The notes: generated by a model not told the origin, from the letters alone. Shown: positions 36,916 through 49,360, counted from the first letter of the stretch. The stretch is 64,000 bases of DNA from Dirofilaria immitis (GCA_024305405.1 JAKNDB010000107.1:496001-560000), one strand, 5' to 3'. A program made the numbers and translations.

Positions 36916-38516
36916 TGACGGCAGCGATAAAGTTGACAGTTAATTAATTTTTGGTCTGGTATATCCTCTTAGTGTTGTATTGCTATTGAAAGGTTTTAAT
37001 CTTAAATAATTTATTCTGTTGCTGTCACAGACAATAAAAATTTGGCATATCAAGATATTTCTGTAATATAAAAATTTTTGACAGTAAAAATTATTATTTT
37101 CCAGATTTTTTCAAAATAATTTCCATTTAGTTTACTTAAGAAAGCAAGTTTTGCTATTTATCTCCACTTCAATTGGAGCAACATTTTTAATACATTTGAA
37201 TAGGTCTTGTATTCTCGAACGTTCAAGTTAGCGCATTTTGGCAGCATGATTATTATCTCTATATCATTACCAACATGATGCAATTTCACAACTTGTACAA
37301 AACCATCATTGTAATGCGATAGTTTAGCTCTTATCTGCATCATTAGCATTTGGAAGAATGAAGATGATGAAAGAATAATAAATCCATATTCAATCATCCT
37401 GCAAGCATTTCAAACAAGCAACGAAACAAAAATAATCGGATATTCATCGTGTCCATTATGAAAGCGTAAAAACAAGCAAGCAATCAAATATTTCTAGTTA
37501 CAATGTCCCAAGAAATGTTTTACTTTTTCTTTTTACTTGCAGAATGATGAATATAGTATTTGCTTATTTGAAACTTCGAGAAATATGAAATAGAATATTG
37601 ATTCTCGAGTGGCTTCCTGGAAAAACTATTTTTTCCAAACATCTTCAAAGTAAATAGTATTAAACACCAACGTTTTTAAATTAAGTAATTGTTATCACTT
37701 CCATAATTTTATTTTCGTTTCTAATTGAAATCCAACTGTCAAGTATTTGAAAAAAATTTTATCGTGTCGCGTAGTAGATCAAATAAAATTTCTACATATC
37801 AACGATAGACATATTAATAAATTAACGGAAGAACAGCAATCTACTACTACTCTATTCCTCTTTCTTGTTCCCATTTTTTTCTTCATCTTATTTCTCAACA
37901 TTGATCATATTTTAGCAAAAGTTGATTTCTTTATTCATAACTGAAGTTGTGCAATACTTCACCGTAATAAAACTGAAGTACATTGGAAAAGCTCTGTTTG
38001 ATAGAAAATTCCTGTTGTATCGCAAAATTTTTCGTTTTTGTCGCAACACTTTTTTGGATTAATTAATTTATTGCATCAAATTATATTCAATACACAATTA
38101 ATATGAAAACAAAAATTATAGCAAAAAAAAGGAGGCAATATCAGCAAAGGGAGTGAAGAGTTGAGCGAAGCGCTAAACAGGATAACTAGCGATCGATGGA
38201 GGTTAGAGGTTAGCCTTACTATAATGCACAAAAACCGATTATCTATCCAAGGATGACTTGTACGAACCCGTGGATTGAGCTAGTTAAAGAAAATTATGAT
38301 CAAGAATAGAAAAAAAAGAGACGAAAGTGATCTACAGAAGCAGAAACCGACAAAATTGGCTCCATCTATCTGCATGATCATATACATAGAGGTTGGACTA
38401 TGAAATAATAAGAAATTCAGTAATGGTACCTACTACTACATGAATCGATACGTAAAAATAACAAGGAAAAGAAAAGATGAGAAACACTGTTTAAATTTAA
38501 GTCAGAATTTTCCGAC
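36916..38516. other. Intergenic stretch holding one coding relic
   Basis: Besides the HVGNDI fragment at 37158-37440 nothing is recognised. 38100-38480 is somewhat less AT-rich than its surroundings but has no reading frame or RNA fold that I can name. Confidence 0.35.
37158..37458 (-). pseudogene. Coding-like fragment with HVGNDI motif (copy 2)
   Basis: Reads IRAKLSHYNDGFVQVVKLHHVGNDIE-type sequence and then MLPKCANLN; key shared motif VK-x-x-HVGNDI with 31542-31763. Immediately upstream on the minus strand an ATG opens a short hydrophobic stretch (MNIRLFLFRCLFEMLAG) that looks like a secretion signal and ends at a TTGCAG acceptor. IRAKLS is reminiscent of the VIRAKVVS strand of TIMP/NTR domains, but no CxC start or other Cys framework is present. 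Function unknown; probably a remnant. Confidence 0.35.
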
Positions 38517-39780
38517 ATGCCGTTCGCAAAAATGATTTGCTATATTCAATATATATCTGCAACTTTTTGTATCATCAACATCTGTCAGAAATTTACCAAA
38601 ATATGTTTGGATTTCTATTTTTATGCATCTGAGATATTGGATTCAGCCAATATAGAAATGCTTATTTATAGAATCTACTGGGAAATGGGATATGATAAGG
38701 AGTGAAATATTGCAAACGAAATATTAATTTCGTTAAGAAGCAAAAATTAAAAGATTTTTTCTCAATAAATCGCAGGTCAAAATATTTGTATCGTCAGCAT
38801 AATAATTGTTTGAAGTTGCTTTTCCAGTAAAACCATACTGCTCTCCGGACGATAAACAATAATCTAATTTTCATTATCGCAATCTTCTATACCGCAATAG
38901 TTTGTTTCGTATTCGAAAAATCGAATTTGGGCTTCTATTGAAGCATTTTTGCAAAGATAATCGTTTCAAAAATTTCAGAAGTATTATTAATCTGCAGATA
39001 TACGGTGTCAGACTGATAAATCATTTCTGTTACTCGAAATCTCAAAACCTATTCTTCCATTCAACTTCTCTGAATTTCTATCAGTTGATAATATCATCGA
39101 TCTTTTGTCGTCCGACTAATCTTTCATTTTTTCAAATCATCAGGAAAATTCGTAGAACTTCCAATAATAGATATTATCAATAATTGTTTTTGATGTTATG
39201 TTTTACTCCATTCGATATAACCATTCCACATTGAAGTTCTGAAAAGTCTCTTCCATGAATTCCGAAAAGATTCATATAAAAGATTTAATTCCCATTAGAA
39301 ATAGATGATTTCTGATTATTCCATTAATATCAATTCAGATATTAAATCGGAGGTTTTTGACAGTATTATTCAGATAGAATTTTCATGTTCCAATCGATCG
39401 ATCACGATTTGTTTCTTAGTTATATTTCCTAATATTTAAATCGAAATCAATGGAATAAATTTATATTACAATTGTTTAGGCAATCTATACTCTTTTAATT
39501 TCAATCCAACAACTATGATTTACATGGCAGAGATTAGAAATAAGGAACAAATTCGCGAAAGATTTCTTATTACGGAAAAATCTTTTAAAAGAAGCCTGAA
39601 TAACTCTTGGCGTTCCTATTTCTTTCTCTTTTACGAAATTTTAATAAGATCACGATTTTGAAAATAGGAAAGAAAAAACTTTTTAATAAAGGAGATCCAG
39701 AAATAATAGGGTCTCATGGACCAATCGGAAAGCAAGATCCGGTTAGAGAACCTGAATTTTGAGATGTACCAGGCTAAAGT
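38517..39780 (+). pseudogene. Cuticle-collagen relic (copy 2), N-terminal domain plus decayed triplets
   Basis: 38517-38705 reads a hydrophobic segment (YISATFCIINICQKF) followed by a helix ending IYWEM, laid out like the N-terminal domain of nematode cuticle collagens (membrane-like segment, Ile/Phe-rich helix, Trp near the end). 39690-39780 keeps only traces of Gly-X-Y (KGDPEIIGSHGPIGKQDP) with two stops. The intervening 38990-39690 shares blocks with 36230-36750, so the two relics look like an old segmental duplication. The N-terminal assignment is tentative; the triplet part is weak. Confidence 0.45.
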
Positions 39781-40369
39781 AGAGTGATGGAAGTGAGCAA
39801 ATGCGATAGGATATGTCGGAGATAATGTATGAGCCTCTCCCGGTCAAATTATTTTCTTATTTGCATTGTTCGTTTTTGCATAAAACTTATCATAGTAGTG
39901 CTTTTTATTATTTCATGAAATCTATAGGCCTGAAATGGTAGATATCACAACAGAATTTGCTTGCAAATATTGAAATATTAAATTTGAGTTTTGTAAAGCA
40001 AATGTTTCGATATATTTTCAATATAAAAATTGTTAAAGTAAAAAGAATGAAAAATTATTTAATTGAATCCGATAACACTTTCAATCATCTCTATTCAACA
40101 GATTATTCTATTATTTTACTAACAATTAGTACTATCAAAATGCTATCATCAAGCATAATAAACGTTTTTTGAAAATACAAATACAAAAATAATTGATTTA
40201 TTTCAAATATCGAGTATCATACAAAATCGAATCTGAAATTTTACAAATATAAAATGAAATTCTAATGAATTTTAAATGATTAAACATATTTATGAAAAAA
40301 CGCTGAATCCAATAGTTATTTAATCTATATGGAAATGTAGCGGATAAGTATAACTATTCGTAGCATATT
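39781..40369. other. AT-rich spacer, no gene seen
   Basis: A 71-codon plus-strand ORF (39957-40172) is Ile/Asn/Leu-rich without motif and is not called. Confidence 0.4.
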
Positions 40370-40530
40370 TTTACACCCAAAGTCCCCTTGAGCGGGGCTA
40401 CAGTCCATAGAAGGTGCTAGACCTGTACGGATGAAAAAATTACGATATGTTATACGTTGGAGTCGGGTTGTTTGAGATTGCAGCCCAAAGAGGGTGGTAA
40501 ACCTCATCTAAGGCTAAATATTACTATGAA
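40370..40530 (+). pseudogene. 28S rRNA 5'-domain fragment, mutated
   Basis: Blocks characteristic of eukaryotic large-subunit rRNA occur in order: AGTCCCCTTGAGCGGGGCTA, CAGTCCATAGAAGGTG, CTGTACGGATG, GGAGTCGGGTTGTTTGAGAT, TGCAGCCCAAAG, GGGTGGTAAAC and CATCTAAGGCTAAATA. They belong to the 5' part of 28S around the D1/D2 region. Several usually invariant bases differ (for example AAAGAGGG for AAAGCGGG, AAACCTCATC for AAACTCCATC), and the sequence breaks off on both sides, so it is a dispersed dead copy, not part of an rDNA array. Confidence 0.85.
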
Positions 40531-40709
40531 AAAGTTACTAAATTTATACATTGTCCTATCAAAGAGAGAATGATAGCTGGAAGATAATTGTTGTGAAAAT
40601 TTTTCTTGCGGGGCGACAAACACAGAAGAATTAAATTTTGTTTATTAGAAACAATTTAGTATTAGGCGAAATGCGTAACAATACGGTTGAATTTGAGAAG
40701 TATATATAA

Positions 40710-40853
40710 CAACCAAGAAGAGATGATTTTCAAATAGAAAAGCCAACCCATTGTCCTGTGATTGATTATATAGGATTTCACAACCAAAGAGTGATGATTT
40801 TTAAATAGAAAAGCCAACCCATTGTCCCTGTGATTGATTATATAGGGTGATAA
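40710..40853. repeat. 71-bp tandem duplication
   Basis: Two copies of a unit containing AAATAGAAAAGCCAACCCAT and TGTGATTGATTATATAGG, offset by about 71 bp. Confidence 0.9.
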
Positions 40854-42779
40854 AAAGGGGCGTGATGAGAAAAAATTTGGATTGGAAAGATCTGTAAATG
40901 AATAAAATAGATGTTTTAAGAGGGACGAATGATGAATAGAAAAATTTGTTACAAACAATGTATTTTTAGGAATTTTAGACAATAATATATTAATTTGTAC
41001 ATCAACCGATCATATTCGTTAAATCGTTCTATTTCCAAGAATTTAAACTTCGATAATTTAGAGCTTTCAATTGCTCATTACTATGCTCATTATACTTGAT
41101 ACTATAACAGAAATAACTTTCTTTTACATCGTAGGAAACTGCTGGATTTTAAGTGAACAATGAACAATGAATACCATTTATTTACTTTCGCAAAATAAAA
41201 ATAGAGAAATAGGTCTGGAAATTAATCAATTAAGGCAGACATGATCTATATAAATAAATGAACAAATGACAGTCAAGTTTGTAGATAAATAAGCCGGGAA
41301 GAAAAAACTTTATGTAGATAATGCATTATCAGTGTTTGGTTAAATTATCAAATACCAAGCCAAAGCATGAATCGAAGTTGCGATGGAGCGATAATTAAAG
41401 CCTTTGTAATCAATAAATATTATTATTTGTTTCATTTCAGATGCTTCACTTGTTAAAATAGTTTTATTAGTTATACTAAATATTAGACATTATCAATCTG
41501 CAATCAAAAAAATATAAAAACAAACAAAAAATGCTAATCGAGAACAATACAAGCACAGTAACCCATATAATTCAACTCAACATAAATCATAGCATTATTT
41601 TAAATTGAAAGAAAAATATAAATCTAACCAAAATGAAAAAATAAAAAAGCTATCTATTAATTCTTAATCAAAACCTTCCTACGGTATAAAATAAATTTTA
41701 CAATAATCTCCATGGCAATGCGATTCCAAACTAGAATCAGTAAAATGTAAAAACAAAAGGAAAAATAAAAAATGAATGATAATCAAAACTATCAAAGATC
41801 AAGATGGGAGCAAAATAAAAACTGCCTAATTTCTATGAGTGGAAATTGATTATTGCATTGCTAATGCAAATAAAAAAATTTTTGAATCATATCTTTTGAG
41901 AACGTCTATCTTTTTTCTGAAGTTCTTGGAGAATCTAAAAAAAAAAATGTTGCGACTGTATTGACAAATAGTCGTATAAAATAAATTAATAGCTATTAAT
42001 ATATTTTGAAATCAATGTTAAATCATCCGAACGTAATGAATAAGAGAAAGCAATAAGAAAGGCTTTAATAAATAGCAACCTCAATTTTCCAACTTTAAAA
42101 TGAACTTTAATTTAAGAAACCCAATAAATTCAAGCCTATAAATAAAATTAAACGCTAAAAATTATATTAAAAAAACTATACAAATAACGACGTTCCTATT
42201 ATTCATGCAATATTCCATATAGCTAGCATTAAACGTATTTAAGTAGAATTTATAATCAAATATGATATATATATCCCAAGAATGAAATAATTATCGATAA
42301 GCCGCTAAAATTCATTTGTCACCTAACGTAATACGTAAGTTATAACATAGTGTGCGTAAAATTTATCAAGTGTGGCATAATGGATCTTGAATATGACGTA
42401 AGACGACGTATGCAAAATGTAATACAACAAGTATATGGAAAGTAAAATTTTTAAATGCAATTTAGGATGAGTAAGGGCAGGTAGATTTTATATTTAATCT
42501 ATGACGAAAAACAAAAGAGAAAAAATGCGAAAAATCAGAAATATATATATATACTAATCAATAGATTAGTTGATGAAATTTAGAGAATTAGGAAATCAGA
42601 AAAATTAACAAGAAAATTAATATCATGTACCGTATTTTAGTAAATTTTTCACATTTCGGATTATTTATCAACAGTAATTCTGAAGTATTATCGTAAATTA
42701 ATTGAGAAGCACTGATTTGATTGGTAAAGATAGGAGTATGTAAAGATGTTAGATATGTGATAGATTACGATAAGTTGTC
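40854..42779. other. AT-rich intergenic stretch, no gene seen
   Basis: No exon series, RNA gene or mobile-element ORF is recognised on either strand. Confidence 0.45.
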
Positions 42780-43347
42780 GGAACGATCTATAAAGTTTTG
42801 ATGGATTTAAGTATTTCTTCCATTTTCATGAATTATCAGTAAAATGAGTGAATAATTAAATAAGTAAATGATTAATTGGATAGAGCATAAATCTTCTTTT
42901 TTCTATTCTCGATTTAATATGATAATAATAAAGGAATAAGAATGTTTGATACTTTCGAATTTTTGCTCTCATCAGAACTGATCGATTGATGAATGATTCA
43001 ATAATTTTAATAAAAGTAAAATAGAACCAAATAGAAATTAAAAAAAGGAAATTAAATAATGGAAATTAAAAAGACGAATCGAAATTTGGAATGAAAATTG
43101 CACCAATCGTCTTCTCAATTCTTATCAAATAAATAATCTCATCGAATCTTTGTAATTAAAATTGAAAATTGCTTATTATAAAAGTTAAATGTTTAGTCGG
43201 TGTGATACATGTATTGAAAACTATCGATCTTAAATATAAATTATATATTGAAGTATTCAACAACATTTTACTAATTATTACGATATATTAACAAAATGCT
43301 TATTGTTAGCAGTGTTAACTATTGTTGTGGGAACGATCTATAAAGTT
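42780..43347. mobile_element. Dispersed element copy 2 bounded by an 18-bp direct repeat
   Basis: The 18-mer GGAACGATCTATAAAGTT occurs at 42780-42797 and again at 43330-43347. Between them lies about 532 bp closely matching unc-10 intron 1 (19330-19850) in the same orientation. This looks like an insertion with a target-site duplication. No terminal inverted repeats, poly(A) tail or transposase ORF are visible, so the class is unknown: a non-autonomous transposon, a retroposed intron segment, or repair-mediated insertion remain possible. Confidence 0.7.
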
Positions 43348-44105
43348 AGTTAATACTTTTGTCGCATTATATTTGCAAATGAACAACAAAATAATTCATA
43401 ATATACAAAGTTATAGAAGGATGGCAAGAAAGTTATCATTTAGAAATGTTTATTTGGAATCGAAACAAACAACAGTAGTACTGATAGTATTGATACGCTG
43501 TTATCTGTTGATTGCGAAATTAAGATTGATATATTGTAAATTAGAAGTTGATCCCAATATTTTAATTAATCAATATTTCTTTCGCTCTTCACGTTCCTAT
43601 ATTTTTCATTAATTCCTGCATTATCTTATATTTCATACGAACTTAATATTTCTCTATTTTTAGCTAATTCTTTAGTTTACATTAATTAAAATTTTATTGT
43701 TTTAAACATTTCTTTTTTTGAAATTAAAATGACTTAAAGTTGTATTTTACAAAAAAATTTTAAGCAAAGCGAAATGATAAATTCAAAAAAATTTCCATAA
43801 TAAACTTATCATTTAAAAAACTTTCAAAAATCAATTAATATGATAAGGCAATTTTTGCACTGGAAAGAATATAATTTTTTCTTTTTTAAAAAAAAGTAGC
43901 AAATGAGTAAAGTGGTACGAAGAAATTAGATACTAATGATAAATCGGAAGAATTGTAATATAAAGTTCGCCAATAATAATAGCACGTAAACATATTCAAG
44001 GCAAAGATCAAATCGTTTTATAAACAGGAAGCAAAGAGAGAAATAGTTTTCAACAACAAGAAAAATTATATCCATGTGTAATTTACTTGTCTCTTAAATT
44101 TTGTT
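43348..44105. other. AT-rich spacer, no gene called
   Basis: An ORF starting inside the direct repeat (43322-43612) has no recognisable motif and spans the element boundary. Confidence 0.4.
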
Positions 44106-45178
44106 TCACACAAACATTTCTTTGAAAAATTTTAAGGAATTGGTTTTCATCTCTTTCAATACTCTCTGCATTTCCGGTTGCACACGCATACCAATAAGTT
44201 CGAATTGTATTTTGACTTTAAATAGAGCACTTATAATCTGAAAATATTTCATAGTGAAAATTAAATAAAAATTTCAGTAAGATTTCCAAATTGTTTCTAT
44301 TTCCTTCAATATATCGACTATACACAATTCGATATTTACTGCAGAATTATTTCGTTTGTCCATTTGTTTATTCATTTAGTTTTTAAAATTTATGAATATT
44401 AAAAACCTTAATTATCAGTGACATTTCTTTACAGTTCGTTGAATTTTTTTCATCTTTTTCATCGACCTCAAAAATAGGCGTGAAGTTATGCTATCTTCTT
44501 GAACTTTCATCCAACAATTTGGGCATTTCTGGTCAATCTATAAATTCGAATTAAATCCATGAAAATTGTCTCCATTGATTTCGAATGATTTACTAAACTT
44601 AATTAGGAAATCATTGCTATAATATAGAATAAATCCATTATTAAACTGAAGCAGGTTCAAATCTTTAACTGTAAATCTGATTTCTTTTCAAGAGTTTGTA
44701 ATTTTATCTTGCATCCAGAAATATTTGGATCAAATTAACATATTTTCACCGACTGATTAATAACGGAAAATACTGTTATTATATCAACATAAAGATTAAG
44801 AAAATTGGAATGATCTTGTAATAAAAATTATGAGAGCGAAATTTTAACGTAAGTAGATCTGACGTTCTCACTTTATGAATATGAAAACATATGAACAGAA
44901 ATTTGTAATGCTTTCATTCTTTTTGCATTATAATACTTGAAAAATTGAAATGAAGCGGATTCATAATTTTTATCGTGGATCAAACCTTTTGATCGGAAAT
45001 TTACCTTAACTTGTCGTGAAATGCATAGAGGATGAAACGTATGACCGCAACGTAATGCAGCAATATCATTTAAATGAAGAGGCTTGAGACAAGCGAAGCA
45101 TTGTATTTCATCGTCTAAAATTTCTGATTCCGTTTCATTTAATCGTTGAAAAACGAAATCTGAAAATTTGAGCATCAT
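44106..45178 (-). CDS. Small RING-H2 protein, TRAIP/NOPO-like (paralogue B)
   Basis: Three exons: 45178-45005, 44537-44433 and 44237-44106, all phase 0, giving about 136 residues with no frame break. The RING is split by intron 1: CFACLKPLHLNDIAALRCGHTFHPLC in exon 1 (key ligands CxxC, C-GH-FH-C) and KCPNCW in exon 2, so all eight zinc ligands of a C3H2C3 RING are present. The DIAALRCGHTFHPLC core strongly resembles the TRAIP/NOPO E3 ligase RING. After it comes a Lys/Met-rich, probably helical tail ending LKFFKEMFV. Likely a ubiquitin ligase; substrate unknown. Much shorter than TRAIP itself. The start is the upstream of two adjacent ATGs; an alternative is that an AG at 45160 is an acceptor and the gene begins further up. 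Confidence 0.72.
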
Positions 45179-45485
45179 ATTTATGCAATCCAATTTTTAA
45201 TGAAATTGAAAAAATCATTTTCCATCGAAGAAAATGAAAAGAATTTTTCCTTTTATCATTTAATATTCTAAATGATAAAAGAGTTGAAGATGATAACAAT
45301 GCTAATTTGCAAATAAACGCGACGATTTTTTGATAGGTTAAAATTTAATACGCTTATATGACACTTATATGATTTTTACTTATAAAATAAAATAAAATGC
45401 TCTATATTTATTTACACTTTTAAGTCTCACATTATAATACTTAATGTCTTATCAGAGAATGATTATATTAATTTTACTGTGTATA

Positions 45486-46411
45486 TTATGAATTGAGATA
45501 ACAATCAAGACGTACCAGTTCCATTTTTTGAGCGAAGTAAGTAGAAATCAACTCTTTCGAATGAAGAGGAAAGTTTAAAGCCATTTGAAACTGAAACGTT
45601 GATTATAATGAATTATAATGAAAATATTTGAAATGATTTAAATTAATAAAATATAATTAAAGCAAATACGAATTGAAATTAGCTGAATTTTCAATAAATT
45701 ATATCTCATAAATGGATCAATTTTTAAATTAAATAACTAATCAACAACTTTCCTCAATTGTTGGATCATTTTCCGCAAGGTTTATTTTTTTCATTAAAAT
45801 AAATTTAAACAAGAACAAAAACCATTTTTCGTAGTTCTGCGCCATAACAATCCCTAGTATTCGGATTATTCTTTACGATTTGAAATGATAAAAATTTGAT
45901 TAAATCTTTCGTTATTATTTTCTTTCGACACACTGGACATTGCATTCGATTCTAAAAATTAGGAGAAATATATAATCTCATAGAAAAAATTACTAGAGAA
46001 TAGTAGCATAAAAGTATGATTCAACTACTGAATTAACAGTTTAATTATCAGCAAATTAAGCGAAAAAAGTTATATCAGTATTTCCTGATAGGGTATTATA
46101 GTAAACTTGTGGATGGAGAAATGATTAAAAATAGCAAAAGTTTTAGTCTTACTAAATACTAAAATTGAACAATTTCTTTAAAATATTACTGAAGATAAAA
46201 GTTTAGAACATATATATAAGAGAATAAAATATGATTAATTAAAGTAATATTTAAAATATTTTTTGGAAATGAAGTCAAATGATAATTAGCATACTTTCAT
46301 CCATTCCGTAATACAAAGAAAATGAAATGTATGACCACAGCATAGCGCCGAAAGATTTTTGAAAGAAACAGTCGAGAAACATATGACACATTGAAGTCTC
46401 GGAAGCGACAT
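45486..46411 (-). CDS. Small RING-H2 protein, TRAIP/NOPO-like (paralogue A)
   Basis: Three exons: 46411-46295, 45951-45823 and 45590-45486, all phase 0, about 116 residues, open throughout. It starts MSLPRLQCVIC; the RING ligands are CVIC, C-C-GHTFHFLC and, across intron 1, MQCPVCRKKI. The intron falls at the same place as in paralogue B (ten residues between the sixth and seventh Cys in both). Downstream, IITKDLIKFL corresponds to the Lys-rich, Ile/Leu-rich helix that follows the RING in TRAIP. Probably an E3 ubiquitin ligase. Ends about 300 bp before paralogue B on the same strand, a tandem duplication. Expression is unproven. Confidence 0.72.
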
Positions 46412-49360
46412 TTACTTTGAAATATTTTATGTCGAATAGAAATTGTAACTGTCTCAAGCGTTTCAAAGCGCTAATATACAAAAATTCGCACTGAAAATTA
46501 GAATTTGCAATAAAAAGTACCCACAGAATAGTCATGAAATCTTTACTTTTTTTTGTAAATGCTTTATTTTACAAAATTGCTAATGAAAGCTAAGTTTTGA
46601 AATTTTGAATAAAACAGGTAATTTAGCAAAAAGGCTAAGTTTCGAGTAAATCCAGATTCTGATGATGGCAAGCGGAAATTTTTTGTTGCCAATAAAGTCG
46701 GTTTGAATTCTTGGTGATAACAATTGTACGCAAATCTGGACAAGCTATCAAATTTGTTTGTTTTTATAATCAGTTGAAACGTAAATAACCATATAAGCCA
46801 ACTTGAAATTAAATAAACCAAACTTAAACTGAATGAACTAATTCTAACTAAGCAGATTTCATACATACAACAAAACCATCAATTTTATAGAAATACTGAA
46901 GAAGGGAGAGGGGGAGGGAAGAGGAAGAGGGGTAAAAGATATGAAGATGATCATTTTTAGATGTGATTCCTCCGATAGGAAGGAAGTACAGATTTTGACA
47001 CTGAAAAACAGTTGACCCAGTGATTTCTCATCAGCGAAACTGTTCCAGTGTCATAAGGTCAACAATTTCAAATGTTATAAATAGCGGATCGTCAATGTCG
47101 TGCCATCATGATACAGCAGCACACTATATACTACACCATATATTTGATTCTTCTATTCTCCATATCAGAAAGACTGAGGATAAATCATATCAAAACAACA
47201 AGAGTCTAAGATTGAAAATTTCATTGCGATGTCAAAAGATTCTTTCATAGTGATAAAATTCTAATCAGATAATGAGATTGTATAATTGTTAGAAGATTGT
47301 ACTTCCCACTTACCAAGTACAGAATCTCTATAAAAATATGGCTGATTCGTTTCTCAAATTTCATCTGATTTTTTAAAGGTTAATCGTCTTAAAATAAATG
47401 GAATTTCCAGATAACGAATTTGTATATTAACGGAAAAAATTCGTTTGTTATTTCTGATGTAAGAATGCAAAAATGATCCAACTTATCTTTAGTTTTTTCT
47501 CAAATGAACATATAATTTTGCTAGAAATTAAAACTTTTCAAATTTTCTTTGAACTCGAATTCTTCTGTTTAAATTCGTCATGTCTTATGTAATCAAGAAA
47601 TATAATTTTTCGTTCGATAGGAACTGGGAATTCAGAGACCTTTTAATCGCAAATTTTCGGGAACTAACACTTTTTCTATTCCAATATTTCGCAAAATCTG
47701 CTCAATATTTTTTCAAAAAGAAATCTCTCTACCATAAAATAAAATGTATTGAAAATATGAAAATGCAAAACTTTATTTCACTCTTTCTATATAAATTCAT
47801 GAAGAAAATATTAAAAATGAACCTTTCAATATTTCGATATTTAAAAGAAAATTCAAAAACATTTTTCTCTATATAAGATAGAAATAAGTTCATCAATTTC
47901 TAAATATATTCATTTGAAGCATTTTTCAAGAAAATCATATCACAACTGAAATTGTCAAAAAAATCGAAATAGTTTTATAGAATATAGATATGATAGAATA
48001 ATCAAAAATACTTTTATGATAGAAATATTTTCGTAAAACCAAATCTTCAATGTTTGCGCTATAATTAACTTATTGTAAAATGTGCTATGATTGCCACATA
48101 ATAAACAAATTTCAATCATATAAAAAGATTAGGAAGAATTAGCGAATAACAAAACGATCAGAACGATCAATCATTGTCCAAACAAATTTTTAAAGATTCC
48201 TGAAACAATTCTTCAATTGAACGATAACAAAAAGAAAATTTAATGATCAATCTCGCTAAAGATATTTTCGGGTAATTATCGATTCTACTTATTTTTGAAT
48301 GAATGTCTGTTTTATGAAATATACGAAGAATAAATGTACCTATATCTATCAGTCTATAAACATCAAGAAATTTTTACAACCGAAACTTTTCTTGTATTTG
48401 GAATCTTCGTTTAGAAGGAAGCAATTCGAACATATGAAAAAAAAATGTCAATTATTAGCCATTTCATTCATTCTAAAACACAAGAAATATCTATTCGAAT
48501 GGTAAACTTTATTTGGGATGAAATTGTGGGAGTAATGCGATTTTGTTTTACAAAAGTTTTAAATTGAAACAAGAAATATTACAGGAGTAGTAGTAAGATA
48601 AGCTAATAAATATAAGCTAATAAATACCATCTAATGTAACGTATCTTTCAATTTCTTACGTATTCTCTGAACAATAAATTTTCATACTGATTATTATGAT
48701 ATCATTAAACTGATGTCGAACAAATGAAAAATTGTTTTTGCGAAAGACACAGAAGGTACAGCAGTTGTTTTAACACTTCAATTGAACGAATTTAAAGTAT
48801 TCTTATAAGTTATAAAAATTGGCCTGGCAGTGAAATCAAGATTATACGAAATTTCTAACATTTTTAAATTTTAATATCCGTTGAATTTCTTGTTAGCCTA
48901 TTGCTGCCCAGCATTTTATGTCTCATTGTAGCAACCTTTCAATATGTCATGAACTAACTTTTCCTCTTGCGGAATAAATTTAGGAAGTTGAATCTCTTTG
49001 GTTAGATAGTTTGTAGTGCTAAGGTAACTAACGCATTATTTTACGTTGGCAAAAACATTCGATTCTTTTTCGTCATTCTTGACTATTATTGATATCTAAT
49101 TTTTATTTCACGTTTTAATTAAATTTCAAGTACTGAAGGCAGAAATTGTTATTTGGAACGTGGTAGAAAGCAATCTATCATGAAACGGTAAATTACGAAG
49201 AACTTCTCAAAACAACTTCTGAATATCATCGTTAAAAATCGATAATATGCTGGAAATTTATAAACTTATTACTTCCAGATTGTTTAGCATATTGCGCAAA
49301 TTGTATCAGATAAGAAAGAATCGCTGCTAAGCCCTCTAATTCTACGTTTACATATTACTC
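46412..49360. other. Intergenic stretch, no gene called
   Basis: Contains a polypurine tract at about 46898-46940 (GGGAGAGGGGGAGGGAAGAG). Several ORFs of 68-100 codons (46564-46866, 47020-47250, 47580-47876, 48299-48505) are Phe/Lys/Ile-rich, lack motifs and lack adjoining exons. Confidence 0.45.

Noticed and set aside
40325..40507. 60-codon minus-strand ORF
   Set aside because: Antisense to the 28S rRNA fragment.
43322..43612. 96-codon plus-strand ORF
   Set aside because: Starts inside the element, crosses its boundary and has no recognisable domain.
45005..46411. A single protein with two RING domains
   Set aside because: Joining exon 3 of paralogue A to the second RING breaks phase, whereas each half has its own start, stop and phase-0 exons; two genes fit better.
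47580..47876. 98-codon Phe/Lys-rich plus-strand ORF
   Set aside because: Low-complexity composition typical of AT-rich noncoding DNA; no adjoining exons.
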